The notes under the pieces were generated by a model. The model ran no database searches. It saw only the letters and a program-made list of their open reading frames with translations, and was not told where the DNA came from. This document shows positions 23,495-35,854 of a stretch of 64,000 bases of DNA, piece after piece (the first letter of the stretch is position 1; each line of letters starts with the position of its first letter). The position numbers and the translations under genes were made by a program. This stretch comes from Nemertoderma westbladi (lineage: Eukaryota; Xenacoelomorpha; Nemertodermatida; Nemertodermatidae). The stretch spans positions 1-64,000 of the forward strand of contig JAUCBJ010003085.1 of assembly GCA_032718475.1 (NCBI GenBank). Direction: 5' to 3'.

Positions 23495-24940
23495 ATAAGT
23501 GTACACGATATTAACTGTAGAGGAGGGTACTTTCTCCTGCGCAAAGCAAAATCTAATCATGAGTATTATTTTACTGTAACTCGTAACTCAAAGAAAATGG
23601 ACCTTTTTCGTAGAAATCCTACATGGGCATTTTGGAGTTAACCCGGCAAGAAGGCTTGGCTCATTGGAAGTGTATTTCGGTAAAGCTCTACAGTATAGTA
23701 TGGCTCTGTTTAAAGCATAACCCGGCCAAGACGACAGACATTAGCATGGGAACACTAGCACACCATATAATCTTTCCCCTATTCATTTCAATGGTAGCCT
23801 TTCCCTCACTGGTAGTAGACCATTGGCTAGCTTTATGCTATTGTGTTATACAGAGACAGCGGCAGGATAAAGAGGAATACAGACCTCACTAATAATGGGC
23901 TGATCCCACAGGTCAGTTAAAGGTAGGTGGTACAGTAGGTACTACAGTTTGCATGTTCAAGGGCGCCAGTTGCTATTCGCTAGCCCAGTCTGCCATGGAG
24001 TTCCTGTAATACATTCAGATGCTTTCACTCTGTAGTATCCTAGCGTCCAGGAAGTTGTGAGTTGAGTGTGGGTAGGGTGGGTGGAGTGATTGACAGGTTG
24101 TTGGAAGTTGTCTGATTCTGTTTGAAGCTATCTGAAATTGTTTGAAGCTGTCTGAATCTGTTGGAAGTTGTCGGACTGTTGGAGTTTGTTGGAAAGTGTT
24201 TGAAGCTGTTGGATCCGATTGGTTCAGATCGGATCCGATGGCACTCAGTTGAACTAGTTATGTTTCAAATTTCAAGCAATATGATAAAGATTTGTAGAAA
24301 AATTTGGGGGGGGGGGGGGGGGTGGGGGGGTCATTGTCATCAAAAAATGACACTATATTACGGGTCATGGTGTATATAGTTAACACTTACACAAAATGTT
24401 ATAGAACATGAATTTATTAAATAGAATAATTGGCTTGCAGCGGAAATAAATATTTGCAATATTCGAATGCCCATACTGTATCTCAGCTATTTCCCAACCA
24501 AAATACATACAATACAATACAACATACAAAATACAATACAAATTACATCTGCCTACAGTATTATACATACTTCATCTGTCTTTGCTGTTGAATGTAGGCC
24601 TACGTACAGTCATGTTTCAATTTTAGCCCTGGAACCCTGAGCCCTGGTAGTTTGAACCCTGGAAATATTTTGGAACTGGAAATGACTCGGTATCATTCCC
24701 TCCCTTCATACTCACATATTTCTTCTTATTATGTTTCTTTCAACACTTTTGACAATAAGAAATCACCTCTCTCAATATGTCTCAGACTTTCCAACTACCC
24801 CATCCCATTTATCCTCTTTTAAGTGTCCGTCAGTCCGTGTCAGAAAGAACTGAAGAAAGTGTCCGTGCAGCCACTATTTGTCCTTCACAGAGTCTAGCAG
24901 TCAGCAGACAGGGTGCCAGCCACACTGGAATCCATGCAGG
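23495..24940. other. Non-coding stretch with G tracts
   Basis: No supported gene. Contents: a degenerate ~16-bp tandem (GTTTGAAGCTGTCTGAA-like) at 24096-24215; G17 at 24306-24322 then T and G7; and an ATACAATACA microsatellite near 24510-24545. The 24777 open frame lacks coding features. Confidence 0.45.
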
Positions 24941-24942
24941 GT

Positions 24943-25031
24943 GCGCTGGATTTATCCAGCGCGCATTGAAAAGCCTGGTGCGCGAATTTGGCGCGTTTTG
25001 CAAAAACGCGCCAAGCTTTGAGCTTGGCGCG
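24943..25031. repeat. Cluster of three hairpins, two mutually exclusive
   Basis: 24943-24962: GCGCTGGATTTATCCAGCGC, 8-bp stem, 4-nt loop. 24988-25014: TTGGCGCGTTTT / AAAACGCGCCAA with loop GCA. 25007-25031: CGCGCCAAGCT / AGCTTGGCGCG with loop TTG. The segment CGCGCCAA (25007-25014) pairs in either of the last two, so they cannot form together. Markedly GC-rich in an AT-rich setting. Confidence 0.9.
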
Positions 25032-25487
25032 CTACGAGCTATCAAAATTTTCATGTCCAGATTTCGGTGCGCTTTCGCTTTGACAAAATCCCTGTGCGTA
25101 CAGCTGTATATCAGCAATCAGTATATCCCACCTGGTCAGCTGGTTGCCTGGTGCCACCCCACCTATCTGCCTACTATCATGTCCGTCCACTGTCAGACTG
25201 TTACTTAGGCCTTTTATCTAGGCCTATTGCTAAAAAAACAATAAATGGAATTAAAATTTGACAGAATTTCACTGAAAAATTTCGAGCCACGCGTTGAGCG
25301 GGGCGCTAATCTAGCATTCAGAAAGTATGACAATAATACAATCTTATGAGTTCAATGCAGCCTTTTGTGTTCGAAAAACACAAAAAAATGTCCCAAAGCT
25401 GCAAGCTGCCAAGCACGCAAAATTGCAGAAGGAGAACTCAATAAAATGGCTAGATAGAGGCATACATACCGTACATAGCCCAGGCTG
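25032..25487. other. Non-coding stretch
   Basis: No gene supported. Short GCGC-containing motifs continue to about 25310. Confidence 0.4.
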
Positions 25488-26075
25488 AAGAATACGTAAG
25501 GGAAAGGCATGGGCAGCCTTGAATAGGCTTTCCAGGATTTGGAAGTCACCGAGAATTAATTGGACACTAAAGGTCCGATTATTTAGAGCAGCAGTAGTTC
25601 CAGTACTCCTCTATGGGAGTCCATGCTGGGCTCTAACTGCTGAGGACACCAAAGCTCTGGATGGCACATTCACAAGAATGCTACGCCGGGTTCATTGCGT
25701 CAAGTACAATGCACACATCTCCAACCAGACACTATATAACATTGGAGGTGTCTCATGGGTTCCCCCAAGCTTGACACTAGAACAAAATCGCCTCCGCTTT
25801 GCAGGACATTGCTTTCGCCGTGAGGACCAGCCAGTGCATAATCTTGTACCCTACTTTGACAGCCTCATGGAGTGAATAAGCATGGTGGACAGCCCATGAC
25901 TTTCTTGAGACGCATCTTAAAGGACACTGGCCTTGAAGATGCGGATGATCTAGCAAATGTCATGGGTGATAGGGCAGTAGGGAGTTGTGGCGGTGCAATT
26001 TTGTCGATAAGCCAGCACAGCATTCTTAGAAATGCAGCTGCAATGCAGCATGCCGATCCTAGTAGTAGTAGTAGT
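25488..26075 (+). mobile_element. LINE-A 3' fragment with small insertions
   Basis: Matches the last ~570 bp of the LINE at 48022-51506. It starts at GAATACGTAAGGGAAAGG and ends in TAGTAGTAGTAGTAGTAG. Two 7-bp insertions, near 25850 (CCCTACT) and 25975 (GCAGTAG), break the frame after LRFAGHCFRREDQP. It is otherwise nearly identical, so insertion was fairly recent. Confidence 0.92.
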
Positions 26076-26278
26076 AGCCCAAGCTGGAAAAAATCTCCCA
26101 GGCGCGCACAACGCCCGCGCACTTCATTGCCAACTGCGCATTCCCATATGCAATAATCGCGCACCCCAAAAATCCCAAAACTATTTTGTATTTTTTTGTT
26201 CTTTTTTGTACAGATACGTCGGACCGGTGTATTACCGTACAGTATTAGGCATTAGGTTTAAGTTCATGTAGCTGCCTA

Positions 26279-28499
26279 ATGAAAGAAAAAAGTGATATGA
26301 AAAGGGCTACAATAACAAAGTACACAGGTACAAGCAAGAGAACATGGAAACGCAGACTAACGACTGAGGTTGATCAGTTTGTTAATGAGTCCTTAAACAT
26401 TGCGAGTGATTTACAGCCACTCCCACATTTAAACATTCCTGATCTTCCAATCCTTCCCAGTACTACCGGTACCGGTAGTACGAACATCACCGACAAGCCA
26501 ACTGACTTTCACATAACACAAACATTAACTGGTCAGAGTTCAAGATCTACAGACATAATTGATGATAGGCCTACGTCTACCTCATTGCCAGACACGCCAG
26601 AGGTACATCAAGTTTTTCATGAGGAAAATATTCCTATCACTGAAGATGTGAATGAATGTTATGATGAATTGTTACCTGAATACTATTTGTCCGATTTCTG
26701 TGATGAGAATGACCATGACCAATTTATATTTCCTGATGCACATGACGAAGATTTTATCACGGCTTGTCTTCCAGATGTGGACATCCCTTCGCAATCAGGT
26801 TCTAGTACTTCGTCTTTCACATTCGTTGATGATATTAGAAGTTGGGCTGTCAATAATAACATTAACCACTCCTGCTTAAATCCTTTACTTACTGTTCTTC
26901 GTAGACATTGCCCTGAATATTCATTTCCTAGTGATTGTCGATCTTTATTGAAAACTCCCCGTGTAAAAATAACAATTATTTCAATTGGAAGTAAGGGAGG
27001 TTGTTATTATCATTTTGGTTTAGATAATGGTATTAGAAAGATTTTTTGCCAATTTGGTTCTGCAATATTTAAATGTATTACGCATACCTGTTTATGGCTT
27101 TCCTTTGGAATTGATGGGATCCCTTTATTTCGGAGCAGTAAGCAAGAATTTTGGCCTATTCTTGGTAAACTAGTAAATATACCTATGTCCCCATGCTTTC
27201 CTATAGGCGTGTATTGTGGAGAGGGTAAACCTGACAATGTTGATGACTTTCTTAAACCATTAGTAGATGAGTTTAATTCCTTTACTGATTCTAATGGAAT
27301 CGAAATTTTTGATGAAACTGTGGCACACAGGTATATTCTAAAAATCAAATCATTTCTATGTGATATAAAAGGACATGGAGGTTATTTCGGTTGTGAAAGG
27401 TGCTGTACAGAGGGGTTGTAGTACTCAAACAAAGTTATATTCTGTGAAACTGATAGTGCTCTCCGTACAGATGAATCAGTTAGGCTTCAATTACAAGGTG
27501 GGCACCATATTGGTATATCTTATTTAACTAAGTTGCGTCCCAGTATTGGGTTAGTTAGCCAATTTCCTCTAGACTCTATGCATCTTTGTTTCCTTGGAGT
27601 TGTTCGACGATTACTTCTTCTCTGGGTTGGTGTAAGTTATAGTAACCGCGAAGAAAGTTGCAGGCTTCGAGGTAAGATGAGAGGAACTGATCAGCATGCT
27701 GTTTCTGTTGTTCTCCACTCGATTCGAAAATTCATATCATCAGAATTAGTCGTAAACCACGTCCACTCTCAGAGTTGCGATTGTGGAAGGCCACTGAATT
27801 TAGAACCTTTATATTATATTTAGCTCCATCAGTGATGAAGAACTTTTTGCCTGATATACAGTATAATCATCTTCTTTTACTTCATGTGAGTTTATCACTT
27901 CTAACTCTAAAGAAATTTCCTGATACTCCAAGGAACACTGTACCAGCGGACATATTATCTTACTGTCACACTTTACTTTTGCAGTATGTTCAGCAACATG
28001 GTGAAATCTATGGTCTATCCACCCACATTGTCATATAATTAATGTCCATTCTTTAATACACCTAACAGAATGTGTAGCAGAACATGGAACACTGGACAGC
28101 TTTTCATGTTTTGATTTTGAAAACTACCTACAAATTATTAAAAAGCTAGTAAGGAGCGGTAAAAATCCGCTGGTTCAAATTATTCACCGAATGGCAGAGA
28201 AGTCACATGTCAAAGTACAACCTGCTTCAATTGTTGTGGATTTTAAACTCCATAAACAACATGCCGATGGTCCATATATCCATTCTACTGATTGCCAGTT
28301 TCGGGAGGCTCGTGGTTCCGTTAGGTATCAAGCTCGATATCCTGATAATTGTTGTAGACTCTCCAATGGCTCAATTTCTATAATCCAAAATATAATTTCA
28401 ACGAGTGATCCTAATGGTACTGGTAATACTACAATTGGTGTCATCGTGCGATGTTTTGCTCGGGTTGACCCTATCTATGAGAGACCTTGTTCTTCATAG
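26279..28499 (+). pseudogene. TNP2/EnSpm-like transposase, decayed
   Basis: The first frame (26279-27421, 380 residues, ATG) has a basic start (KRTWKRRL), an acidic linker, then FGIDGIPLFRSSKQEFWPIL, FLKPLVDEFNSF and GHGGYFGCERC. This order (DG..LF, FWP, PLVDE, then a Cys pair) matches TNP2-type transposases of CACTA/EnSpm elements and their animal relatives. A TAG at 27419-27421 is in frame; later frames continue the family: FPLDSMHLCFLGVVRRLLLL, LWKATEFRTFILYLAPSVMK and NVHSLIHLTECVAEHGTLDS with ENYLQIIKKLVRSG. At least three frame changes or stops. Terminal repeats not identified. The superfamily is tentative; the transposase nature is firmer. Confidence 0.65.
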
Positions 28500-29164
28500 A
28501 ATAGAATAAACTATCTTACCCCGTGAATCTAAGGCAGCTGGACTATCCCGGTGGGCACTAGTAGAGCCAGATTCCGGTGGTGGAGCCAATGGTGGAATTT
28601 TACAATTTCGTAAAAGACACAAGAATAGCTGAGTTATTAAATTTTTCGTAAAATTGAGGTCTTTATCGCCAAGTTGGGTCTCAAATGGCCACGCCATTAC
28701 ATCATTTGCTTACAATTTTGGGGAATACAAGCTATATTCTTAAATTTATCACCTCAGATTGCCATATAATATGTAACATTATTAGCAATAGAGTTTCCCT
28801 TATTGTTACATCGTCATCGGAAATATGCCTTTTTTATGCATATTTGTACTTTATTTATTAATAAAAATGAATTATTGATGGTTTATATATATTTCAATAT
28901 CCGAAGTGGATGTAGGCCCCTACAGTATTATAATAATTAATAGTTAATCGAAAATCGTTAATACAAGTGTAGTTAAAATGATAATCATGTATGAAAGTAG
29001 TACGTATAGGCATGGTGATAGGAATATAAAATATAAATAGGCCTATATATAAAATAATCTCGTGATCATGGCTGTGTATTCAGAGAAAACGGGGGGAGTG
29101 AGTTTAAGAAGAGAGGCCAACTCTAGAGGGGATTTGGGGGGCTGTGTGTTCGAGAGTTGAGCAG
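28500..29164. other. Non-coding stretch
   Basis: AT-rich spacer. No gene or element end supported. Confidence 0.4.
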
Positions 29165-29810
29165 ACCCAAACATGAGTTACATCGTCTGCATGCTTATTG
29201 GTGACACAGATGACAGACACAGTTGCTGTCTGGTCTCCAGCAATGTGCGGTCGAGCACAAGCGGTGGTGGTAGCCATTCGCGAGAAGTTGTGCAGACTTT
29301 TATAAAACCCGGACTTTTATGACGTGGTCTAAACTGTGTGTCAAAAATGGAGCAACCATATGTAACAGCGGGTAGAATTACATGAGACCAGAGTTTATGT
29401 GCAGATGCTGGGGAAATTGAACTGAGGTCAACTTTTGTAGCCAGCCGCATGCATGATGCTATTCCACGCTTTTTCCGGTGGGAATAATATCGTGCGGCGC
29501 CACTTTTTGTCGAGAGGACCACCACCCCTAAGTAATTAAAACATTTGACCCATTCGATTGCCTGACCCTTGTAAATCAATTAGTCATTTGTGGGGAGACG
29601 GCCACACCTTTGGAATTTTACAACCTTTCTTTTGCGTAAGTTAACTTTCAGGGAGTTTTGGTCACGGTAGGTTTCTAATTTATCCAAGGCTCGCTGAACC
29701 GCCTCTATTGTTTCCCCATATAGAACAAGGTTATCAGTATATAGTAGAATCCCGACCCCTGCAAGGATGAGCGGCTCAGCTTGTCACCCTGGACAACCCC
29801 GACCATTTGT
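29165..29810 (-). pseudogene. LINE-C reverse transcriptase fragment
   Basis: The minus strand from about 29810 encodes a degraded reverse-transcriptase stretch (NLVLYG-like, then LETYRDQNSLKVNLRK and KVVKFQRCG). A stop and frame changes lie near 29585-29760. From 29579 the frame gives WVKCFNYLGVVVLST, HRKKRGIASCMRL and LWSHVILPAVTYG, the thumb region of non-LTR reverse transcriptases. It differs from LINE-A and LINE-B and lacks the C-terminal HC motif. It lies immediately upstream of an LTR-like copy. Confidence 0.75.
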
Positions 29811-29844
29811 GTAATTGGTTCGGACAAGTATAGACCCACAGCAA

Positions 29845-30424
29845 TGCAAGCAGATTCAGTTCCGCTGCATTACCCTCATAAATGGGAAGTGGCACAGCTT
29901 CAGTAATATGTTGGAGGTACGACATTGGTTATTACCAATCTCGTATCACAACCAACACTGGGGAGAACACAAACCCCAAAAGCCACACAAAGGGAGGTTA
30001 GAGGTCAAATCACCTCGGGAGGGGAAACAACCAGCAGGGGCCAACAGCAGGGGGAAACACTCCCAGAGAGGGGAGAGGCGTGAAGTAGATTATCAGCCAA
30101 TAGGGGCGAGGGAAGCATCCACTATGTTAAGAGGCCACAGCAGTGTAGTAATTATACATATATATTATCCTGCTACCGGTCTGTAAATCAGTTATTCAGT
30201 TATTGGTTTTAGTGCAGACCGGTGACAATATTCACCGTCACCAATATATCTACATACCGGTACCCTATACAGCTATAGCTTCCGCTACCTTTGTGCTATC
30301 ATTCAGTTATTCAGCTATTGTCAGTCATTATATTAACACAGAGATAACAACAACTCTTATTTATTTCACTACCACAGTGACGCGTAGTCGATTTAACCGG
30401 TCGGGATCCCTTGATCCCGTCTCA
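29845..30424 (+). mobile_element. LTR-like repeat, copy 2
   Basis: Opposite-strand relative of copies 1 and 3. Order in plus view: outer part with TTCCGCTGC; GACATTGG..CCAATCTC hairpin with CGTATCACA; CACACAAAGGGAGGTTAGAG; CCGGT repeats; GTGACGCGTAG; and the end CCGGTCGGGATCCCTTGATC then CCGTCTCA. If it is an LTR, the CA end fits a retroelement reading left to right. No partner LTR or target duplication was found. Confidence 0.5.
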
Positions 30425-31026
30425 AGCAATGCAAATAAAATTTGTAGCAATTAGAGACCATAGAATAAATAAAATTAATTATTTAAAGTTCCATTACATA
30501 TATTTAGCCTCTGCATTTAAACAATATATACAATATATACAAGATATATAATGGCAATACTGACATGTAAAATTAGTTTAGCGAGATGACTTATATATTA
30601 TATATAATCCTTTATATATTATATATATATTATATATAATAGACTTATATATAAACCCAATATAAATGCAGTGCTGAATAAATTTTGTGCAAAATAAGTA
30701 CTGCATGTGCACAGTAACTGGAAAACACTTCAACTACACCGCAATGGCCTATAAATCTTAAGGGAGATATTATGATAATTTACTAAATAAAATAGTTTTT
30801 AGTGTACTTCCTTAGTATTCGATTGCTACAATCACTAAAACTTATAACCACAAATAAAAAAATAATGTAGTATATTAATTATTAATACATTTCCCATAAT
30901 TCACCCAACTGAAAGACGCAAAAAAGTATAAATCAGCGCCTCTGAGACAGAGTCAGACTAACCAACATTAGTACCACGAAATAAGTATTGATTAAATGCC
31001 AGGCAAATATAAATTATTTTTATCAA
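30425..31026. other. AT-rich stretch with AT palindrome
   Basis: No gene. 30590-30645 is a nearly pure AT palindromic run (TATATATTATATAT type) able to form a cruciform. Confidence 0.5.
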
Positions 31027-34000
31027 ATAAGAGTAGGGTGGAGTGAAAAATGTAATTTTTGTCATACCCCCTTGGAAGTGTGGGATAATACGGACCTATA
31101 TGTCAAATGAAATTCAGCCAAATGTGATCGAGATCTGTCAAGGGGATCATCTGTCATACTCGACTTATATTTTTCAACTTTTTGGCACATTTTGGACTAT
31201 CTTAGCGCTTTTGCGGTCTTTAGAAAAAGTGACGTTGGAACGCTCGAATGTAAAAGAAATAGTTGTAATTTCTTGCAAGCATGTACAGAACTACATATAA
31301 TTAATTGGCAAAGTATATAGAGTAATGTGGCATATTGAAAATAGATGCCTATGACATACCGGTGTCCAGTATGTTATAGTAAGTTGTTCATTTAACTTTT
31401 GGTCAGTTCGTCTTGTTTGGTATCGTATATGGGGCGCTGTGCCATTGCCATGATTTTGTTATGAATGACACCATTTCTTGCCTCTGATCCAACCACATTT
31501 ATAGAAGCCTCAGTGAGCAGTTTGATCATTCTCTCAACTCCCAGGGTGTGGCAATGATATGGTGCAAAAGTATCTGGAGGCTTTGAATCGGCAAACTGCT
31601 GCAGCTCAACATTTGAAAGAGAAATCGTAAGAGGGGGTTCAGTGACAACGTTTGATGATGGAGACCACCAATCAACCATTTCATTGTAATCGCCAGCATC
31701 AAAATTAAGACATGGCACAACAAACTGCCGCACAATGCCTGAATGCTTTGTGGCTGATTCTCGACACTTTATTATTCGACGAACAGCCAACTGGCGAATA
31801 GATGGTCGATCATCATGCAGCATCGCTATCAGAATACTCTCGGGATGTGCATGATAGGCATTCCGCTGAAGCACAGGGTCGACTATCTGTCTGATCTCAA
31901 CAGAAAACGACCGGCTCCAGTTCAAGAGAAAGAACAAATTTATAGCTCCATCCTTCAGCATTTGGTTCTTCTTGATAAGGAACCACACAGGAGCATATAA
32001 CTTGATGATATAGCAAACAAGTTCATTGAGGGTGGCTGATGGGTCAGGAGTACCGATATACAATCGACAGATTCTATTGGCCATTGTCACCCACCATGAG
32101 TGTGAGAGTCTCCCAGGTTTTAGAGCTATCAATCTACCACTACACACCCCTGAGATGATTGCTTGGCAGATCTGATAGAGATATTTCTGATCTGTGCTTA
32201 GATCTGATGATATGCTCTCAGGCATTTCGGGAAAGTTGTCAGAATCTAGCTTTGTATAATTTGCCTTTGGTAAATTAAGAAGAGCTGTGGATGACTTGAT
32301 CTGTTTCCCAATAGGCCCCTTGAAGGAGTTTGGGCCTTCAGTTGGACCATCTAACTGATGTACTAAATGCCGTAGTGGCAGCTCATTAATGTGCAGTAAG
32401 CAAATGATCCATTGCACTGGAGATTGTATGTGTTCCTCTAGCAGCCTTATAACACCTCCAATCCTTCCCGTATTAACGTTGGTTCCATCACAACCTAAAG
32501 CTTCCACCCTTGATAAATTCAACTCAGAATCGCCAAAGAATCCAACAATCTCATGGCATATGGAAGATGAAGATCCAGTTGGAGGTGATACATGACCAAG
32601 AAACACATTATTTGGCTCACCTACAAGCACATAGTGCTCTTCTCTAGCCATTTTAACGTTCCCAGTGGCTGGGTCCCTCACTAAGGTACTGTCTCTGCGC
32701 CCATCAAAGAACAGTGCTTTAGGAGGTATTGATTGACATTCCATATGGCATGCTTCATTTGTTTCATCTCGTAGTCTCTTCCTTGACCTACGAATCTTGC
32801 TACGGTCAATCACATTACTCAAATGAAATTCTCCTGTGACATCAATTACTGCTGCTGTTGCTATAGCTGCGGCAGCATGGTCCGAGATTCCATATCTATC
32901 AGCTTCACGGGACACAGATTGAAGCCCAATGCGAGTTTGTGTATTTGTAGATGTAGATGCATTATGATAGCAAACATAATTAGCATCAGATGTAGTATCT
33001 GAGTCGCTACCATCTCCAATGCTAACATCATGGGAACTAGCATGACTGCTGTCCACTGGGTTTTCTTGAGTTATGTCACCAGTAGTTACGTTTTGGCTAA
33101 CGAATTGAAGCAATGATTCATGTCTTTTCCGTTCCTCTCTGCGTTGAATCTTATTACTTTCTCGGACATCAACTGTACCAATGACCATCTGACGAGCATT
33201 CCTCTGATCTGCCAAGAATTCACGTTCAATAGGTGGTATCTGCTTCTCCTTGCTGCAGCTGCAGTTTTCAGAACATTTGCATGCTGTAATATCAAACAGC
33301 TGTTCAAACTTTAACTTCCATTCTTGAAGTTTGGCCAAGTACGAAGCTCCTTTTCTCTGTTTATCTGGTACCTTTTCAAGCTGGCTTCTAACATCAGACA
33401 TCAGTTTCAGTGTTTTGAATATGACACCCTTTGTAGTCACAGTTGGAACACTTGCTTTAGTGTAAATTTGTTTGGACGGATTTTGCAACACTTTGTGCAA
33501 CTGAATAATGAGTGGGATCTCTCTGTGATCCAGCAGCTGATTTCATTTGTGATCTCACTAGCTGAATGTAGCGCAACACATCGCCATTTGTAGGCAGTTG
33601 AGACTCAGGCAGAGGATGTGGCTGGCCATAGATATGATAACTGGCTAACCGTGTTGCCATATTTTATTAATATAGGCCTCTAGTATTATTTCTAATATTA
33701 ATATTATTCAAGTAGGCCTCGTCCTAGTGCTAGTGTAATTACTGTAACCGTAGTTCAGTAGCTGGCCCTACCAACACAAGACATTAGAGACAGCCTAACA
33801 GATCTGTTTATTCAGATCTGTTTGTTTCTATTACATTGTGGATTGCAGTTCTAACCCTAACCCAGAATTTTTGTCATATTATGAAATATTCCTAACCCTA
33901 TCATAAACGTAATCTTAAATCGGAAATCACAAACAATAGATAAAGCCACTGTTGCGGAAATCAATTCCAACGGTAGTAGGCTAGGCCTATCTGTTTTAGT

Positions 34001-34700
34001 ATTGGCTGTGGCAGATCTGTTAGGCTGTCTTTAATGTTCTCTGGCTACCTACTGATACATAATATAGGTTTATCTCCCATATTTAGCTAACCTTCATTTT
34101 GTCTGGGAGATACAGACATTCTTAAATCACAAACCAAGTTTATTATCAGAGGCAGTGTGTAAGTAGCAGTGATTAAGTGTGTAATTGTAGCCTACTCTGA
34201 ACTGCAGTATGTTAATTACTGTAGATGAATCCACCTTTTTCTATACACGGACCGTTTCATTTGATTTAAATTTCCCACTCAAACAAAATGTTAATTAAAA
34301 TTAACAGGGACATTATTATTTCAGGGACAGCAAAATTAATTTCATTTTTGGGAAAGATAAATGGCAATTGTGTTTACATTAGGGACACATTAGTCAATAA
34401 ATTTACTACTATACTTTGCCAATGAATTATATGTAGTTCTATAAATGCTTGCAACTAATTATAACTATTTTTTTTACATCCGAGCGTTACAACGCAAATT
34501 TTGCTAGAGACCACAAAAGCGCAAATATAGTCCAAAATGTGCCCAAAAGTTGAAAAATATAAGTTGAGTATGACAGATGATCCTCTTGACAGATCTCGAT
34601 CAAATTTGGCTGATTTTAATTTGATATATAGTTCCGTTTTTTCCCACACTTCCAAGGGGGTACGACAAAAATTACATTTTTCACTCCACCCTAATAAGAG
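31027..34700. mobile_element. Complete DNA transposon with TIRs and 7-bp TSD
   Basis: The element spans 31034-34693 (3660 bp) with termini TAGGGTGGAGTGAAAAATGT and its reverse complement. Inverted repeats of about 285 bp (31034-~31320 and ~34410-34693) are similar throughout with scattered mismatches. The direct repeat ATAAGAG flanks both ends (31027-31033 and 34694-34700), marking the target duplication. One long gene on the minus strand fills most of the interior. Precise ends, TSD and long ORF make this the best-delimited element here. The superfamily is not certain: 7 bp would fit P-type or Dada-type duplications, but the protein does not let me choose. Confidence 0.9.
31392..33660 (-). 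pseudogene. Transposase of the TIR element, one frameshift
   Basis: Likely start is the ATG at 33660 (MATRLASYHIYGQ). About 50 codons on, the frame must change near 33505 (one extra base) into the 702-codon frame ending at 31392. Features: Cys cluster CKCSENCSCSK (about residue 75 of the long frame); Ser/Thr/Asp-rich linker; FFDGRRDSTLV; REEHYVLVGEPNN; ALGCDGTNVNTGRIGG; WIICLLHINELPLRHL; PGRLSHSWWVTMANR; and late CHTLGVERMIKLLTEAS. The Asp of FFDGRRD, the Asp of GCDGT and the Glu of GVER are plausible DDE residues (inference). I recognise this as a widespread animal transposon protein but cannot name its superfamily. Apart from the frameshift it is intact. Confidence 0.75.
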
Positions 34701-35854
34701 GTTCTACTTTATATTATCAACAAAACATAGATCTTAACCTCTGTGGCGCACTTTATATAAATATGCTAAATTTATCACATCCAACAACCAGTAATTTATG
34801 AAAGATATTTTCATTAAATTTCAAAATGCCCCTTTGATACGAATATACTGGCACTGGGGTAAACGTTATAATCCCAGTTGTTTAGAAAGATAACAACAGA
34901 CAAGGTGAGTACAGTACAATATTATATTGCAATTGTACAGGTATACTCTCATAGAATATTGTTTCAGTTTGTACATTAGTACCCTATTCTTGTAAAATAA
35001 TATAGTTAAGTTATTTAACATTAACATTATAAAAAAATAGTGGCAATATAAACATAATATAAACACTAAATCGGTCATTGCGCTTCTAATGAGCATAATA
35101 TTAATGCCGTAGGAGAACTAAAAGTTGTCCATCACCAAAATTGAGAATAATCATCACTTGCGCCAAAGAGTAGGTTCTGGTCATTTGCCTGTGGCACTAC
35201 TTCCCTTGATCCAAAAATTAAAATTTTGGTATCTAACTAAGTTTGGACCCATTTGATGACATTTGATGCATGCAGGAAGTTCTTTTTTGACTCATTGATC
35301 TTTCATCAATGTGTTATACTGTTATAAATTTAATTATGGCGCATCGCGATGGCTCAAAATTTAAACCCTCTTGGGATCCGTGAAGATATAGACGAAATTT
35401 AAAGAAATTTTGTTGGCCTTATTATTTTTACCATTTGGCAACTTTTGTGCACCGGTAGAACCATGAAATCGAAAAAAAGTAAAAAACGCACCGCCCTACT
35501 GAACATGTGTTCCCTCGCCCAGAGTTGATTGGCCACCATACCCCTAAGGTTTCCACCAGTAGTGTGTGCTGGATGGTTAGATACATACAGTCACAGCCGC
35601 CCCCACATTCGATGGCTTCTCGTCCGATGGTGTTTGCGAACTGGACGGCATCAACTGTTCCACGGGAATTCGCAGTTGTTATGGAATTATATCCATGTAT
35701 ATAGAGAGCTGCCGAGGAACCTAAAACAATATGGTATTTATATAGATAGATAGGGATAACTAATTATTTGTGGCACATAATTAGTATTATTCGTGGCCCA
35801 ACATATTTGATTTACACTGTCACATAATTTTTTTTAATACTAGAACAGCCAAGC
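34701..35854. other. Non-coding stretch
   Basis: No supported gene; short open frames near 35507-35753 and 34866-35096 show no recognisable features. Confidence 0.4.

Noticed and set aside
23623-23892. 89-codon open frame
   Set aside because: No family resemblance, no splice sites, and composition like the non-coding surroundings.
24777-25208. 143-codon open frame
   Set aside because: It crosses the hairpin cluster, an overlapping frame is open on the other strand, and it shows no domain.
31043-31300. 85-codon frame in the left TIR
   Set aside because: It lies wholly within the inverted repeat; the matching frame at the other end is not conserved.
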